The notes: generated by a model not told the origin, from the sequence alone. Shown: positions 15,686-24,199, counted from the stretch's first letter. The stretch: DNA of 39,550 bases from Microbispora triticiradicis (GCA_003260025.2 QFZU02000019.1:1-39550), one strand, 5' to 3'. Numbers and translations: made by a program.

Positions 15686-16114
15686 CTATTCGCAGGCACC
15701 GACCCATTCGGCGCCGCCGTCGGCGAACACCTGGTGCTTCCAGATGGGCACCTCGCGCTTGAGATCGTCGATCAGCCTGCGGCACGCGTCGAACGCCTCG
15801 GCGCGGTGCGGGCAGGCGGCGGCCACGACCACGGCGATCTCGCCGAGCCTCAGGTCGCCCACCCGGTGAACCGCCGCCAGCGCCGTCACCTGATGATCGG
15901 CGGCCACCTTCTCCGCGACCCTGCGCAGGTGCTCCTCGGCGGACGGGTGCGCCGAGTACGACAGGAGCGTCACCGGCCTGCCGCCGTCCTGCTCGCGCAC
16001 CGTCCCGACGAAGACCGCCGTACCTCCGGCCGCGTGGTCCTCGACGGCGCCCAGCACCTCGTCGACGGACAGGGGGGTGTCCCGGATCCCCAGCAATCGG
16101 ATGACGTCCACCAT
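15686..16114 (-). CDS. moaE: Molybdopterin synthase catalytic subunit MoaE
   Basis: MoaE transfers sulfur from the MoaD thiocarboxylate to precursor Z to make molybdopterin. The 142-residue product shows the family segments in order: AVFVGTVREQDGGRPV, the HRVGDLRLGEIAVVVAAACPHRAEAFDACR core with its conserved His, and KREVPIWKHQVF containing the catalytic lysine region. No moaD is next to it, so the small subunit must be encoded elsewhere. The ATG at 16114 is the usual choice; a TACCCT element places a leaderless start at the GTG second codon. Confidence 0.93.
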   Translation of the reverse strand: MVDVIRLLGIRDTPLSVDEVLGAVEDHAAGGTAVFVGTVREQDGGRPVTLLSYSAHPSAEEHLRRVAEKVAADHQVTALAAVHRVGDLRLGEIAVVVAAACPHRAEAFDACRRLIDDLKREVPIWKHQVFADGGAEWVGACE

Positions 16115-16170
16115 CCCGAGGGTAGTACGTGAACCTCACGTGACCGGGGACCGGGACCACCGGCCAGGGA

Positions 16171-17241
16171 TCAGGTACGGCGCTTGCGGCGGGCGGCGCG
16201 GACGATCGCGGCGGTGCCGATGACCGCCACGGTCGCGCCGGCGGCAGTGATCGTGGCCTCCTTGCCCGACAGGCGGCGGCCGACGACGGCGTGCCTGCCC
16301 TCGACCAGTTCGAGCAGTTCGCGCAGGGCCGCCTCGTTGGACCAGGCCGGTTTCCAGCCCGCCTCCCGCAGCGCCACGCCGTCGACCACCCAGGGATAGA
16401 CGACGTAGTGCAGGTCGGTGGCCGCGGTCGGGGTGATGCCGAGCCGGTGCAGCCGCTGCGCGGTGCCGAACGTCACCCCCGCCGGGAGCTCGAACCTCTT
16501 GAGGCCCGAGATCTCCTCCACCTGGTCCATCTCCAGCCAGCCCTCCGAGCCGACCGCCACCACCCCGGAGACCCGGCCGAGCGCGGCGGCCTCCAGCGCC
16601 GACACCAGGTCGTCGACGTGGCAGAACTGCCAGCGGGGCAGGCAGCCCTTCACCACCAGCAGCCGGGGCGCCTCGAAGTGGCGGGTGATGACGGTGTCGA
16701 CGCCCGGCCCCACCAGGGCGGCGGGCCGCAGCACGGTCACCTCCAGGCCGGGATGCGCCCGCAGCGACCGCCGCACCAGGGCCTCGATCTCCAGGTGGTC
16801 GCCCACCAGGCCGGTGTCGGGCTCCGCCGCGACCGGGGCGTCCTCCTGTAGCGGGACCGGGTTGTCGGCGGCGGCGCCGTACACCATCGCGCTCGTCACC
16901 AGCACGACCCGGCGCACCCGCGCCGCCGCGCAGGCCGTCAGCACGGTCTGGGCCGCCCGGATGTTGTAGCGCCGGCGCTCGGCGGCGTCGGTGTCGAGCG
17001 ACTCGTCCGCGCCGAGATGCACCAGGACGTCCACGTCGGAGATCCGGTTCGCCAAGAGCGGATCACGAATGTCGAGGACTCGCCAGGTGACGTCCTGGAC
17101 GTCTCCGCGCTGCTCGTCGATGGCCACCGCGCGGCGGAAATCCGCAGACGAGGCCACTTTCGCGAGGAACGCACGGCCGAGACCGGAGGCGGCGCCCGTG
17201 ACCGCGACGACGGGGGGACGCAGGCGTTTCGAGGTAGGCAC
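16171..17241 (-). CDS. NAD-dependent epimerase/dehydratase-like (extended SDR) protein with C-terminal membrane helix
   Basis: A 356-residue protein with the Rossmann motif VTGAASGLG close to the N-terminus, the DVLVHLGA segment and the VTSAMVYGAA serine region. The usual YxxxK catalytic pair is not evident where expected (LVGDHLEIEALV), so it may not be a conventional oxidoreductase. The C-terminus has a hydrophobic stretch followed by RAARRKRRT, compatible with a membrane tail and cytoplasmic anchor. I placed the start at the GTG at 17241 with TGAGG 6 nt upstream; a GTG at 17259 is an alternative. It diverges from the metalloprotease gene. Confidence 0.85.
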   Translation of the reverse strand: MPTSKRLRPPVVAVTGAASGLGRAFLAKVASSADFRRAVAIDEQRGDVQDVTWRVLDIRDPLLANRISDVDVLVHLGADESLDTDAAERRRYNIRAAQTVLTACAAARVRRVVLVTSAMVYGAAADNPVPLQEDAPVAAEPDTGLVGDHLEIEALVRRSLRAHPGLEVTVLRPAALVGPGVDTVITRHFEAPRLLVVKGCLPRWQFCHVDDLVSALEAAALGRVSGVVAVGSEGWLEMDQVEEISGLKRFELPAGVTFGTAQRLHRLGITPTAATDLHYVVYPWVVDGVALREAGWKPAWSNEAALRELLELVEGRHAVVGRRLSGKEATITAAGATVAVIGTAAIVRAARRKRRT

Positions 17242-17323
17242 GAGGTCCTCACTTTGCACTGATCCGCCCCACGGCGGCTAACGTGGCGGATGTGGACTCC
17301 TCCATCCTGCACGAGGTGGCGCG

Positions 17324-18625
17324 GTGACTGACCTGCCAGGTCGCGAAAACGACCCCAACGACAATCCGTTCGCCATGTTCGGCAGCCCGGAGCAGATGGC
17401 CGCGGCCATGCGGCAGTTCGCCGACATGCTGTCGGCCTCGCCGGAGGCCGGGCCCGTCAACTGGGACATGGCGAAGAACATCGCACGGCACGCCGTGGTC
17501 GCCGAGGGTGATCCGAGCGTCATGGAGGGCGAGCGGCGGCAGATCGCCGAGGCCCTCAACCTGGCCGACCTTTGGCTGAACGAGGTGACCCCGCTGCCCG
17601 GCGGTGTGACGGCGCCCCAGGCCTGGAGCCGGTCGGAGTGGATCGAGAAGACGATCCCGGTGTGGAAGCAGCTGTGCAATCCCGTCGCCGCCCAGATGGT
17701 GGAGACGATGGGCGGCACGCTCGGCGCCGCCGGTCTGCCGCCGGAGGCGCAGGCCGTGGCCGGGCCGCTGATGGGCATGCTGAAGCAGATGGGCAGCATG
17801 ATGGTCGGCCAGCAGATCGGCCAGGCCCTCGGCTCGCTCGCCCGGGAGGTCGTCGGCTCCTCCGACATCGGCCTGCCGCTGTCCGACGCCGCCGCCCTGC
17901 TGCCGGGCGGCGTGGCCGCCTTCAGCAAGGGCCTGGAGACGCCCTCGGACGAGATCCGGCTCTACCTGGCGCTGCGCGAGGCCGCGCACCACCGGCTGTT
18001 CCAGCACGTGCCGTGGCTGCGGGCGCACCTGCTCGGCACGGTCGAGGAGTACGCCCGGGGCATCACGGTCGACGTGTCCGCGCTGGAGGAGAAGCTCCAG
18101 GGGCTGGACATCAGCAACCCGGAGCGGATCCAGGAGGTCCTGGGCGGCGGCGAGTTGCTCAAGCCCGAGGAGACCGAGCGGCAGAAGGCCGCCCTCACCC
18201 GCCTGGAGACCGCGCTGGCGCTGGTCGAGGGCTGGGTGGCCACGGTGGTGGACGCCGCCGCCGAGGGCAAGCTCCCGTCCGCCGCGGCGCTGGCCGAGAC
18301 CGTACGGCGCCGCCGCGCCACGGGCGGACCGGCCGAGCGGACCTTCGCGACGCTGGTGGGCCTGGAACTGCGGCCGAGGCGGCTCCGTGAGGCGGCCGCC
18401 CTGTGGAGGGCGCTCGGCGACGAGCGCGGCGTCGACGGCCGGGACGCCGTCTGGGGCCACCCCGACCTGATGCCCACGGCCGACGACCTCGACAACCCCG
18501 AGCCGTTCGTGAAGGGCGGAGCCGCCTTCGACCTGTCCGCCCTGGAAGAGCCCGGGGAGTCGGGTGAGCCCGGCGGGTCCGGTGAGTCCGGTGAGTCCGG
18601 TCCCGGCCCGGAGCGCGACCGATAG
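17324..18625 (+). CDS. Zinc-dependent metalloprotease-like protein (Rv3195 type)
   Basis: This 433-residue protein belongs to the actinobacterial 'zinc-dependent metalloprotease' family once linked to F420 gene neighbourhoods. The family's metal-site segment is visible as REAAHHRLF (218-226), with acidic and histidine residues downstream. A Met/Gly-rich region (about 120-170) precedes it. The C-terminal tail is a low-complexity Gly-Glu-Ser run built from 9-bp repeats (18555-18600). The GTG start has GAGGTG upstream, and a TAACGT -10 element lies at 17278-17283 in the 82-bp divergent spacer. Catalysis has not been shown for most members. Confidence 0.9.
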   Translation: MTDLPGRENDPNDNPFAMFGSPEQMAAAMRQFADMLSASPEAGPVNWDMAKNIARHAVVAEGDPSVMEGERRQIAEALNLADLWLNEVTPLPGGVTAPQAWSRSEWIEKTIPVWKQLCNPVAAQMVETMGGTLGAAGLPPEAQAVAGPLMGMLKQMGSMMVGQQIGQALGSLAREVVGSSDIGLPLSDAAALLPGGVAAFSKGLETPSDEIRLYLALREAAHHRLFQHVPWLRAHLLGTVEEYARGITVDVSALEEKLQGLDISNPERIQEVLGGGELLKPEETERQKAALTRLETALALVEGWVATVVDAAAEGKLPSAAALAETVRRRRATGGPAERTFATLVGLELRPRRLREAAALWRALGDERGVDGRDAVWGHPDLMPTADDLDNPEPFVKGGAAFDLSALEEPGESGEPGGSGESGESGPGPERDR

Positions 18626-18644
18626 AGGGACCGGCGGCGGCCGG

Positions 18645-18650
18645 TAGGCT
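18645..18650 (+). promoter_or_regulatory. -10 element of a leaderless promoter for the NUDIX gene
   Basis: TAGGCT, then 6 nt, then the GTG at 18657, in the 31-bp gap after the metalloprotease stop. There is no ribosome site before the GTG. Confidence 0.5.
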
Positions 18651-18656
18651 GCGCCG

Positions 18657-19199
18657 GTGAGCCTGAACCGTGACGCGTGGGCCGTGCTGACCGGCTGGAC
18701 GGCCCCCACCCCGGAGGAGGAACGGCTCCGCGCGGACTTCCTCGCGCACCTGGACGCCCACGAGGACGCGATGTGGCGCGAGTGCGTGCCGGCGCACCTG
18801 ACGGCGACGACGGCCGTCCTCTCGCACGACGGCGCTCGGGTGCTGCTGACCCTGCACGCCAAGGCCGGAATGTGGCTGCCGATGGGCGGGCACTGCGAGG
18901 CGTCCGACGCCACGCTCGGGGAGGCCGCCCTGCGCGAGGCCACCGAGGAGTCGGGCATCCCCGGGCTGGTGCTGCTGGACGGCCCGCTCGCCGTCGACCG
19001 GCACAAGGTGTGGTGCCACCCACCGCACAGCTGGCACCTGGACGTCGAGTACGGCGCGGTCGCGCCGCCGGGGGCCGAGGCGGTGATCAGCGACGAGTCG
19101 CTCGACCTGCGCTGGTTTCCGGTGGACGAGATCCCGGAGCTGAGCGACGAGGCCACCCGGCGGCTGGTCCGCCGCTCCCTGGCCCTGCTGCGCGCCTGA
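18657..19199 (+). CDS. NUDIX hydrolase
   Basis: A 180-residue pyrophosphohydrolase. The Nudix box is complete: G...E of GHCEASDATLGEAALREATEESGI-type spacing, including the metal-binding REATEESG core. An N-terminal helical region (about 1-45) precedes the fold. The C-terminal RWFPVDEIPEL is a common Nudix ending. The substrate (a nucleoside diphosphate derivative) cannot be told from sequence. The gene follows the metalloprotease by 31 bp but appears to have its own leaderless promoter. Confidence 0.92.
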   Translation: MSLNRDAWAVLTGWTAPTPEEERLRADFLAHLDAHEDAMWRECVPAHLTATTAVLSHDGARVLLTLHAKAGMWLPMGGHCEASDATLGEAALREATEESGIPGLVLLDGPLAVDRHKVWCHPPHSWHLDVEYGAVAPPGAEAVISDESLDLRWFPVDEIPELSDEATRRLVRRSLALLRA

Positions 19200-19257
19200 G
19201 CACCGTTCCGCACCATACACGCACGTCAGCGTTACGCCCGCTTTCGACGGCGTTCAT

Positions 19258-19263
19258 TAGGGT
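19258..19263 (+). promoter_or_regulatory. -10 element of a leaderless promoter for the EEP-family gene
   Basis: TAGGGT followed by 7 nt and the ATG at 19271. No purine-rich ribosome site precedes the ATG. Confidence 0.5.
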
Positions 19264-19270
19264 CGGGTTC

Positions 19271-20272
19271 ATGACCAAGGTGGACGTGGGCGGTGAGATC
19301 GTCGTTCCGCCCCGCCGGATGCTGCGGGTCTCCCCTCCGCTGGCGTGGCTCACGGTGACGCCGTTCACCCTGTGGGCGGTGGCCCGGCTGGCCGGTCTCG
19401 ACGCCGCCGGTGCGGGAGTCGCGCTCATGACCGGCACGCCGTACGTCGCCGCCGCGTCGACGGTGGCGGTCCTGGCCGCGCTGGCCGGCCGCCGCCGGGC
19501 CGTGATCGTCACCGCGATCGCGACGACGGCCGCGCTGGCCGCCGTGGTCCTGCCCCGGGCGATCGGAACGGCGCCGACGGCCACCTCCGCCACCGGACCG
19601 GTGCTGCGGATTCTCACCGCCAACCTCTTCTACGGGGTCGGCGACGCCGAGGCCGTGGTCGGCCTGGTCCGCAGGCTCAAGCCGGACGTGCTCAGCACGC
19701 AGGAGCTCACGCCCGCGGCCGTCGAGGCGCTCGACGACGCGGGCCTGGGGAGGCTGCTGCCGTACCGGCATCTGGAGGATGCTCCCGGGGCGTCCGGCAG
19801 CGGCGTCTACTCGCGGCACCCGCTGACCAGGCTGCCGGACTTCGCGCCCGAGGGCAGCCACAACATGCCGCGGGCCCGGATCGCCCTGCCGTCCGGGCCG
19901 CCCGTCGAGATCGTCGACGTGCACACCCTCTCGCCGGTCGTCCGCGACGTGGCCCTGTGGGCCGCCGACCTGGCGGCGCTGCCGTCCGCCTCCCCCGGCG
20001 TCGTACGCGTGCTGGCCGGCGACTTCAACGCGAGCCTCGACCACGCGGCGCTGCGCGCGGTCCTCGCGCGCGGGTACGTGGACGCGGCCGGCGCGACCGG
20101 GAACGGCCTGGCGGCCACCTGGCCCGCGAACAGGCGGTTCCCGCCGCTGATCACGATCGACCACGTGCTGTACGACCGGAGGGCGGTGGCCGTGGACACC
20201 GGCGTCCACGCCGTCCCGGGGAGCGACCACCGCGCGTTCTTCGCCGAGATCCGCCTGCCCGGACGCCTGTGA
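19271..20272 (+). CDS. Membrane-anchored endonuclease/exonuclease/phosphatase family protein
   Basis: A 333-residue protein with three N-terminal membrane helices (about 25-45, 52-75, 77-97), then an extracytoplasmic EEP domain. Signature elements of the DNase I-like fold are present: LRILTANLFYG, DVLSTQELTP (the metal-binding Glu), the GDFNASLDH motif, and the terminal SDHRAFFAEI with the catalytic Asp-His. Members include nucleases and sphingomyelinase- or phosphoinositide-type phosphodiesterases; with the domain outside the membrane, a secreted nuclease or phosphodiesterase role is plausible but unproven. Confidence 0.92.
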   Translation: MTKVDVGGEIVVPPRRMLRVSPPLAWLTVTPFTLWAVARLAGLDAAGAGVALMTGTPYVAAASTVAVLAALAGRRRAVIVTAIATTAALAAVVLPRAIGTAPTATSATGPVLRILTANLFYGVGDAEAVVGLVRRLKPDVLSTQELTPAAVEALDDAGLGRLLPYRHLEDAPGASGSGVYSRHPLTRLPDFAPEGSHNMPRARIALPSGPPVEIVDVHTLSPVVRDVALWAADLAALPSASPGVVRVLAGDFNASLDHAALRAVLARGYVDAAGATGNGLAATWPANRRFPPLITIDHVLYDRRAVAVDTGVHAVPGSDHRAFFAEIRLPGRL

Positions 20273-20324
20273 CGGCACCGGCCTCCCGCCGGGCCCGGAC
20301 TACCGGTCCCCGGCCGGCCGGCGG

Positions 20325-20927
20325 TCACATGAGCAGAGCGCGGGTGTTGTCCCAGCCTTCGAGGCCGGGGTCGAGGCGGGCCACGTCCTCCGGCTTCCGC
20401 AGGCGGTGCCAGCCGGGACCGGTGGCGACCATGCGCGGCCCCGGCGCCCGGCGGCGCATCGCGGCGACGACGTCCGGCTCGTCGAGATCGGGCGCGGCCC
20501 AGCCGGGGACCGGCAGGCGGGCCGCGACGGCCACGGCTCCGCCGCCCTCGGCCGGGCAGACGGCGAGGTCCGCCCGGCCCAGCTCGCGGAACAGCTTGCC
20601 GATCAGCAGCGGCGGGAGGTCGGGGGCGTCACCGCTGACGACGACCGCCTCGTCCGCTGTCTCCGCCCCGGCCTCGTACAGCGCGGCCAGCGCCGCGAAG
20701 GCGCCGGTCGGCGAGCCGATCGTCAGGACCGGCGTGCCCGGCCAGGCGATCTCGGCGAGCCCCGGCACTCCGGCCGACAGGATCACCGGCCGCACGAGTT
20801 CGAGCCCGGCGATCATCTCGTAGGTGTCCTCGGCCATCGCCGTCAGGAACTCGGCCGGGTCCACGCCGGGCGGAGCCGCGCCGGCCATGCCGGGGGTGAC
20901 CAGCACCGCGGCCACGCGGGTCAACAT
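20325..20927 (-). CDS. DUF2064-like nucleotidyltransferase-fold protein
   Basis: A 200-residue protein with the GT-A/nucleotidyltransferase fold of the DUF2064 (TIGR04282-like) family. The N-terminal AAVLVTPGMAG strand comes first, the helix FLTAMAEDTYEMIAGL next, and VVVSGDAPDLPP corresponds to the metal-binding SDxPxL segment. VCPAEGGGAVAVA matches the family's PAxDGGY position but lacks the aromatic residue. The ATG at 20927 overlaps the metallopeptidase stop by 7 bp. A GGAGGA lies too close to that ATG, so the TTG or GTG a few codons later may be the true start. The substrate is unknown. Confidence 0.8.
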   Translation of the reverse strand: MLTRVAAVLVTPGMAGAAPPGVDPAEFLTAMAEDTYEMIAGLELVRPVILSAGVPGLAEIAWPGTPVLTIGSPTGAFAALAALYEAGAETADEAVVVSGDAPDLPPLLIGKLFRELGRADLAVCPAEGGGAVAVAARLPVPGWAAPDLDEPDVVAAMRRRAPGPRMVATGPGWHRLRKPEDVARLDPGLEGWDNTRALLM

Positions 20928-21436
20928 TCCTCCGTCGAACCGTTGGCCGCCATCGAGAAACCCTCGAGGAACCCCCTGGCACGTTCCGCGCGAGGGTAGC
21001 GCTCGACCAGCGCCCAGAAGCGCGGGCCGTGACTCGGCACGAGCAGATGGACGAGCTCGTGCATGATGACGTAGTCGACGACCCAGGCCGGCATGCCCCG
21101 CAGCCGCACCGAGAGCCTGATCGTGCCGTGGTCGGGCGTGCACGAACCCCACCGGTGGAGCTGGTTCTCCACCCACCGCACACTCGCCGGGACGGCCTTG
21201 CCGTCCAGGTAGCGCGCGGACAACTCGCTCGCCCGTTCCAGGAGGTCGTCGTCGCTCGGACGTCTTCGCTGCTCCTTGGCCGCAAGCCGGTCGAGCATGC
21301 GGCGTACCCACTGCTCCTCGTCGGTCGTGCTCAGACCGGCCGGAAGCAGCACGATGGTCTTGTCGCCATCGCGGTACGCGGAAACGGTTCGCCGCCGTCG
21401 TGCGCTCCGACGAACCTCGACTGTCTCGGGGGGCAC
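20921..21436 (-). CDS. YgjP/SprT-like zinc metallopeptidase (M48-type, DUF45)
   Basis: A 171-residue protein with the DUF45 core. RWVENQLHRWGSCTPDHGTIRLS is followed by the HExxH zinc motif HELVHLLVPSHGPRFW, whose downstream His is the third ligand. The N-terminus VEVRRSARRRRTVSAYRDG matches family starts. The GTG at 21436 was chosen because a TACCTT -10 element lies 6 nt upstream and the family similarity begins there; upstream in-frame ATGs would extend into the divergent promoter region. It is coupled to the DUF2064-like gene and divergent from the ThiF-like gene. Confidence 0.88.
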   Translation of the reverse strand: MPPETVEVRRSARRRRTVSAYRDGDKTIVLLPAGLSTTDEEQWVRRMLDRLAAKEQRRRPSDDDLLERASELSARYLDGKAVPASVRWVENQLHRWGSCTPDHGTIRLSVRLRGMPAWVVDYVIMHELVHLLVPSHGPRFWALVERYPRAERARGFLEGFSMAANGSTEEC

Positions 21437-21442
21437 ATATGA

Positions 21443-21448
21443 AAGGTA
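21443..21448 (-). promoter_or_regulatory. -10 element of a leaderless promoter for the YgjP-like gene
   Basis: TACCTT on the minus strand, then 6 nt, then the GTG at 21436; no ribosome site is present. Confidence 0.5.
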
Positions 21449-21636
21449 GCCGACAGACGCCGATTTCCACAGGGGGTGGTACACGTTCTCCCTGGTCAAT
21501 CGGGCGAACGTTACCTTGCGGGCGTGGAAGTTACGGGGTTGCGGATGTTCACCAACCACGATCACCCCGGTAATTATCCACAGCCCCGACCGTTCCGGCG
21601 CCGGGCCGCGCCCGGCTGTGCCAAGGTCTGGCGACT

Positions 21637-22719
21637 ATGGGACACACCGTTCGACCACGCCTCAAGCCCGTCCTGCGCAGGGTCGAGCGGGACGGCCGCA
21701 CGCTGCAGTTCGGCGTCCATCCGCTGCGGGCCGTCGTCCTCACCGGTGTCGAACCACCGGTGCGCCGCCTGATCGACGGGCTCGACGGCACCCGCACGCT
21801 CGGGCAGGCGGTGGCCGGCAGCGGGCTGGACGAGGCGTCCGCCCACGAGGTGGTCGCCCGGCTCACCGCCCACGGCCTCATCGAGGACGCCGCGACCCGG
21901 CCCGGCCCGCTCGCCGACCTGCCGCCGGCCGAGCGGGACCGGCTCCGCCCCGACCTGGACAGGCTCTCGCTCACCTGCTCCGACGGCGGCGTGAGCGGTC
22001 TGGCCGCGAGGAGGGCGGCCCGGGTCCGCGTGTACGGCGCCGGCCGGGTGGGCGCCCAGGTCGTCACCCTGCTCGCCGCCGCCGGCGTCGGCCACATCTG
22101 CGTGGTCGATCCCGCCGTGGCCGGGCCGGGCGACGTGGTCCCGGGCGGTCTCGGCCGGAGCGACACCGGCATGTCCCGGGAGGACGCCGCGGTGCTGGCG
22201 GCCCGGCGGATCTCCCCCGGCGTCAACGCCTGGCCCGGCCGGACCGCCTCCCGCCTGGCGGACGGCGGCGCGCGCCCCCACCTCGTGATCCTCGCCCCGA
22301 CCACCCCGCTCAGCGCCACGCTGGTCGGCGAGGTCGTCGCCTCGGGCGTGCCGCACCTGCTCGCCTGCGCCTTCGAGGGGTACGGCTCGACGGGCCCCTT
22401 CGTCGTCCCCGGCCTCACGCCCTGCCTGCGGTGTCTCGACCTCGCCCGCCGCGACCGGGACCCGTCCTGGCCGGTGGTGGGCGCCCGGCTCGGCGGTTAC
22501 CCCGCCGGTGAGATCGCCTGCGACGTCGCCCTGTCCTGCCTGGTCGCGGCGCAGGCCGCCGGTCAGGCACTGGCGTATCTCGACGAGGGAAGCGTGCCGG
22601 GCGGCCTGACGGAGGTGTCGCCCGCCTGGCGCTGGCGGCACCGCCGCCTCGCCGCCCACCCCGGCTGCGGCTGCCTCGGCGACGACGTCGCCGGCCTCCA
22701 CAAGGAAGATCGGCCATGA
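21637..22719 (+). CDS. ThiF/E1-like protein with N-terminal leader-peptide-binding (RRE-like) region
   Basis: A 360-residue protein of the type annotated as ThiF family or 'TOMM precursor leader peptide-binding protein', corresponding to Rv3196. Residues 1-90 look like a PqqD/RRE winged helix (LQFGVHPLRAVVLTGVEPPVRRLIDGL and a closing HGLIED helix). The E1-like Rossmann motif follows (VYGAGRVGAQVVTLL with VVDP). Cysteines typical of the E1 zinc site are present: CLRCLD and HPGCGCLG. No precursor peptide or cyclodehydratase partner is nearby. The ATP-adenylation chemistry and any protein or peptide substrate remain unknown. Confidence 0.85.
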   Translation: MGHTVRPRLKPVLRRVERDGRTLQFGVHPLRAVVLTGVEPPVRRLIDGLDGTRTLGQAVAGSGLDEASAHEVVARLTAHGLIEDAATRPGPLADLPPAERDRLRPDLDRLSLTCSDGGVSGLAARRAARVRVYGAGRVGAQVVTLLAAAGVGHICVVDPAVAGPGDVVPGGLGRSDTGMSREDAAVLAARRISPGVNAWPGRTASRLADGGARPHLVILAPTTPLSATLVGEVVASGVPHLLACAFEGYGSTGPFVVPGLTPCLRCLDLARRDRDPSWPVVGARLGGYPAGEIACDVALSCLVAAQAAGQALAYLDEGSVPGGLTEVSPAWRWRHRRLAAHPGCGCLGDDVAGLHKEDRP

Positions 22720-22825
22720 ATGTGACGAAAGACACACCTGACGGAATCCTCGCCCGCCGTTGGCGTCCCCGGGCTCCTCTGGGTGATACGAACAGGGAAT
22801 TGTGGTCGAAAGGCCCCGCCATCGC

Positions 22826-22831
22826 TAAGAA
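22826..22831 (+). promoter_or_regulatory. -10 element of a possible leaderless promoter for the ABC1 kinase gene
   Basis: TAAGAA, 7 nt, then the GTG at 22839, in the 119-bp gap after the ThiF-like gene. The -35 region is weak. Confidence 0.4.
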
Positions 22832-22838
22832 TGGTTGA

Positions 22839-24182
22839 GTGAGTGACGTTCCCCACGGTGCCGTGACACGCTCGGCCAAGCTCGCGACGCTTCCCCTCGG
22901 GTTCGCCGGCCGTACCGCGCTCGGACTGGGCAGGCGGATCGGCGGCGCCTCCGCGGAGATCGTCGCCCAGGAGATCCAGCGACGCACGGCCGACCAGGTC
23001 TTCAAGGTCCTCGGCGAGCTCAAGGGCGGCGCCATGAAGCTCGGCCAGGCTCTGTCGATCTTCGAGGCGGCGCTGCCGCCCGAGATCGCCGGCCCGTACC
23101 GGGCGACACTGACGAAGCTGCAGGACGCCGCGCCGCCGCTGCCCGCCTCCGTCGTACACCGGGTTCTGACCGAACAGCTCGGCGACGACTGGCGGGAGAA
23201 CTTCCTGGAGTTCGACGACAGGCCGAGCGCGGCGGCGTCCATCGGGCAGGTCCACCGCGCGGTGTGGCACGACGGCCGCCAGGTCGCCGTGAAGATCCAG
23301 TATCCCGGCGCGGGCAAGGCCCTGATCTCCGACTTCAACCAGCTCTCGCGACTGGGCAAGCTGTTCGGCGCGCTGCTGCCGGGCCTGGACCTCAAACCGG
23401 TCCTGGCCGAGCTCAAGGAGCGGGTGGCCGAGGAGCTCGACTACTTCAAGGAGGCCGAGGCCCAGCAGGCCTTCGCCGAGGAGTTCCGCGACGACCCCGA
23501 CTTCCGGGTCCCGGCGGTCATCGCCGCCAACGAGCAGGTGCTGGTCACCGAGTGGATGACCGGGACCCCGCTGTCGAAGATCATCACCGACGGCACGCAG
23601 GAGGAGCGCAACCACGCGGGCCTACTGTTCGTCCGCTTCCTGTTCTGCTCTCCTGCCCGGGTGGGGATGCTGCACGCCGACCCGCACCCCGGCAACTTCC
23701 GGCTGATGGAGGACGGGCGGCTCGGCGTGCTGGACTTCGGCGCCGTCAACCGGATGCCCGGCGGCCACCCGGTCGCCTTCGGCAGGCTCACCCGCATCTT
23801 CAACCAGGGCGACATGGACGCCGTCGTGCACGGGCTCCGCGCGGAGGGCTTCATCCGCCCGCACATCGAGGTGGACGTCGACGCCCTGCGGGCGTTCCTC
23901 GCACCGTACGTCGAACCCACCCGCGTCGAGGAGTTCACCTTCAGCAGGGAGTGGCTGCGCGAGCAGGCGGCCAACGTGGCCGACCTACGGCCGAACAACG
24001 TGGTCCGCCAGCTCAACCTCCCCGCGTCCTACGTGCTGATCCACCGCGTTCACGCCGCTGGCGTCGGCGTGCTGTGCCAACTCGGCGCGACCGCCAGGTT
24101 CCGGGACGAGGTCGTCCGCTGGGTCCCCGGCTTCGCCGACGACCCCGGCGCCCCTGAAACCACCCCTCTCGCCCTCGGCTAG
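22839..24182 (+). CDS. ABC1/AarF (UbiB-family) atypical kinase
   Basis: A 447-residue protein of the UbiB/ABC1 family (Rv3197 type). The family's own KxGQ motif is present (GGAMKLGQALS), then the alanine-rich nucleotide loop AAASIGQVHRA, the lysine strand QVAVKIQYPG, an EELDYFKEA helix, the catalytic LHADPHPGNF and the metal-binding LDFGAVN. In other organisms these proteins support quinone biosynthesis as ATPases or kinases. In mycobacteria the gene neighbours whiB7 and is part of its regulon, so a link to intrinsic drug tolerance is possible here. No C-terminal membrane helices are obvious. Confidence 0.93.
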   Translation: MSDVPHGAVTRSAKLATLPLGFAGRTALGLGRRIGGASAEIVAQEIQRRTADQVFKVLGELKGGAMKLGQALSIFEAALPPEIAGPYRATLTKLQDAAPPLPASVVHRVLTEQLGDDWRENFLEFDDRPSAAASIGQVHRAVWHDGRQVAVKIQYPGAGKALISDFNQLSRLGKLFGALLPGLDLKPVLAELKERVAEELDYFKEAEAQQAFAEEFRDDPDFRVPAVIAANEQVLVTEWMTGTPLSKIITDGTQEERNHAGLLFVRFLFCSPARVGMLHADPHPGNFRLMEDGRLGVLDFGAVNRMPGGHPVAFGRLTRIFNQGDMDAVVHGLRAEGFIRPHIEVDVDALRAFLAPYVEPTRVEEFTFSREWLREQAANVADLRPNNVVRQLNLPASYVLIHRVHAAGVGVLCQLGATARFRDEVVRWVPGFADDPGAPETTPLALG

Positions 24183-24199
24183 CGGGACGCCCGCGAACT

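Noticed and set aside
17249..19216. A 655-codon minus-strand frame opposite the metalloprotease and NUDIX genes
   Set aside because: It covers two recognisable plus-strand proteins with their own start signals and shows no domain of its own.
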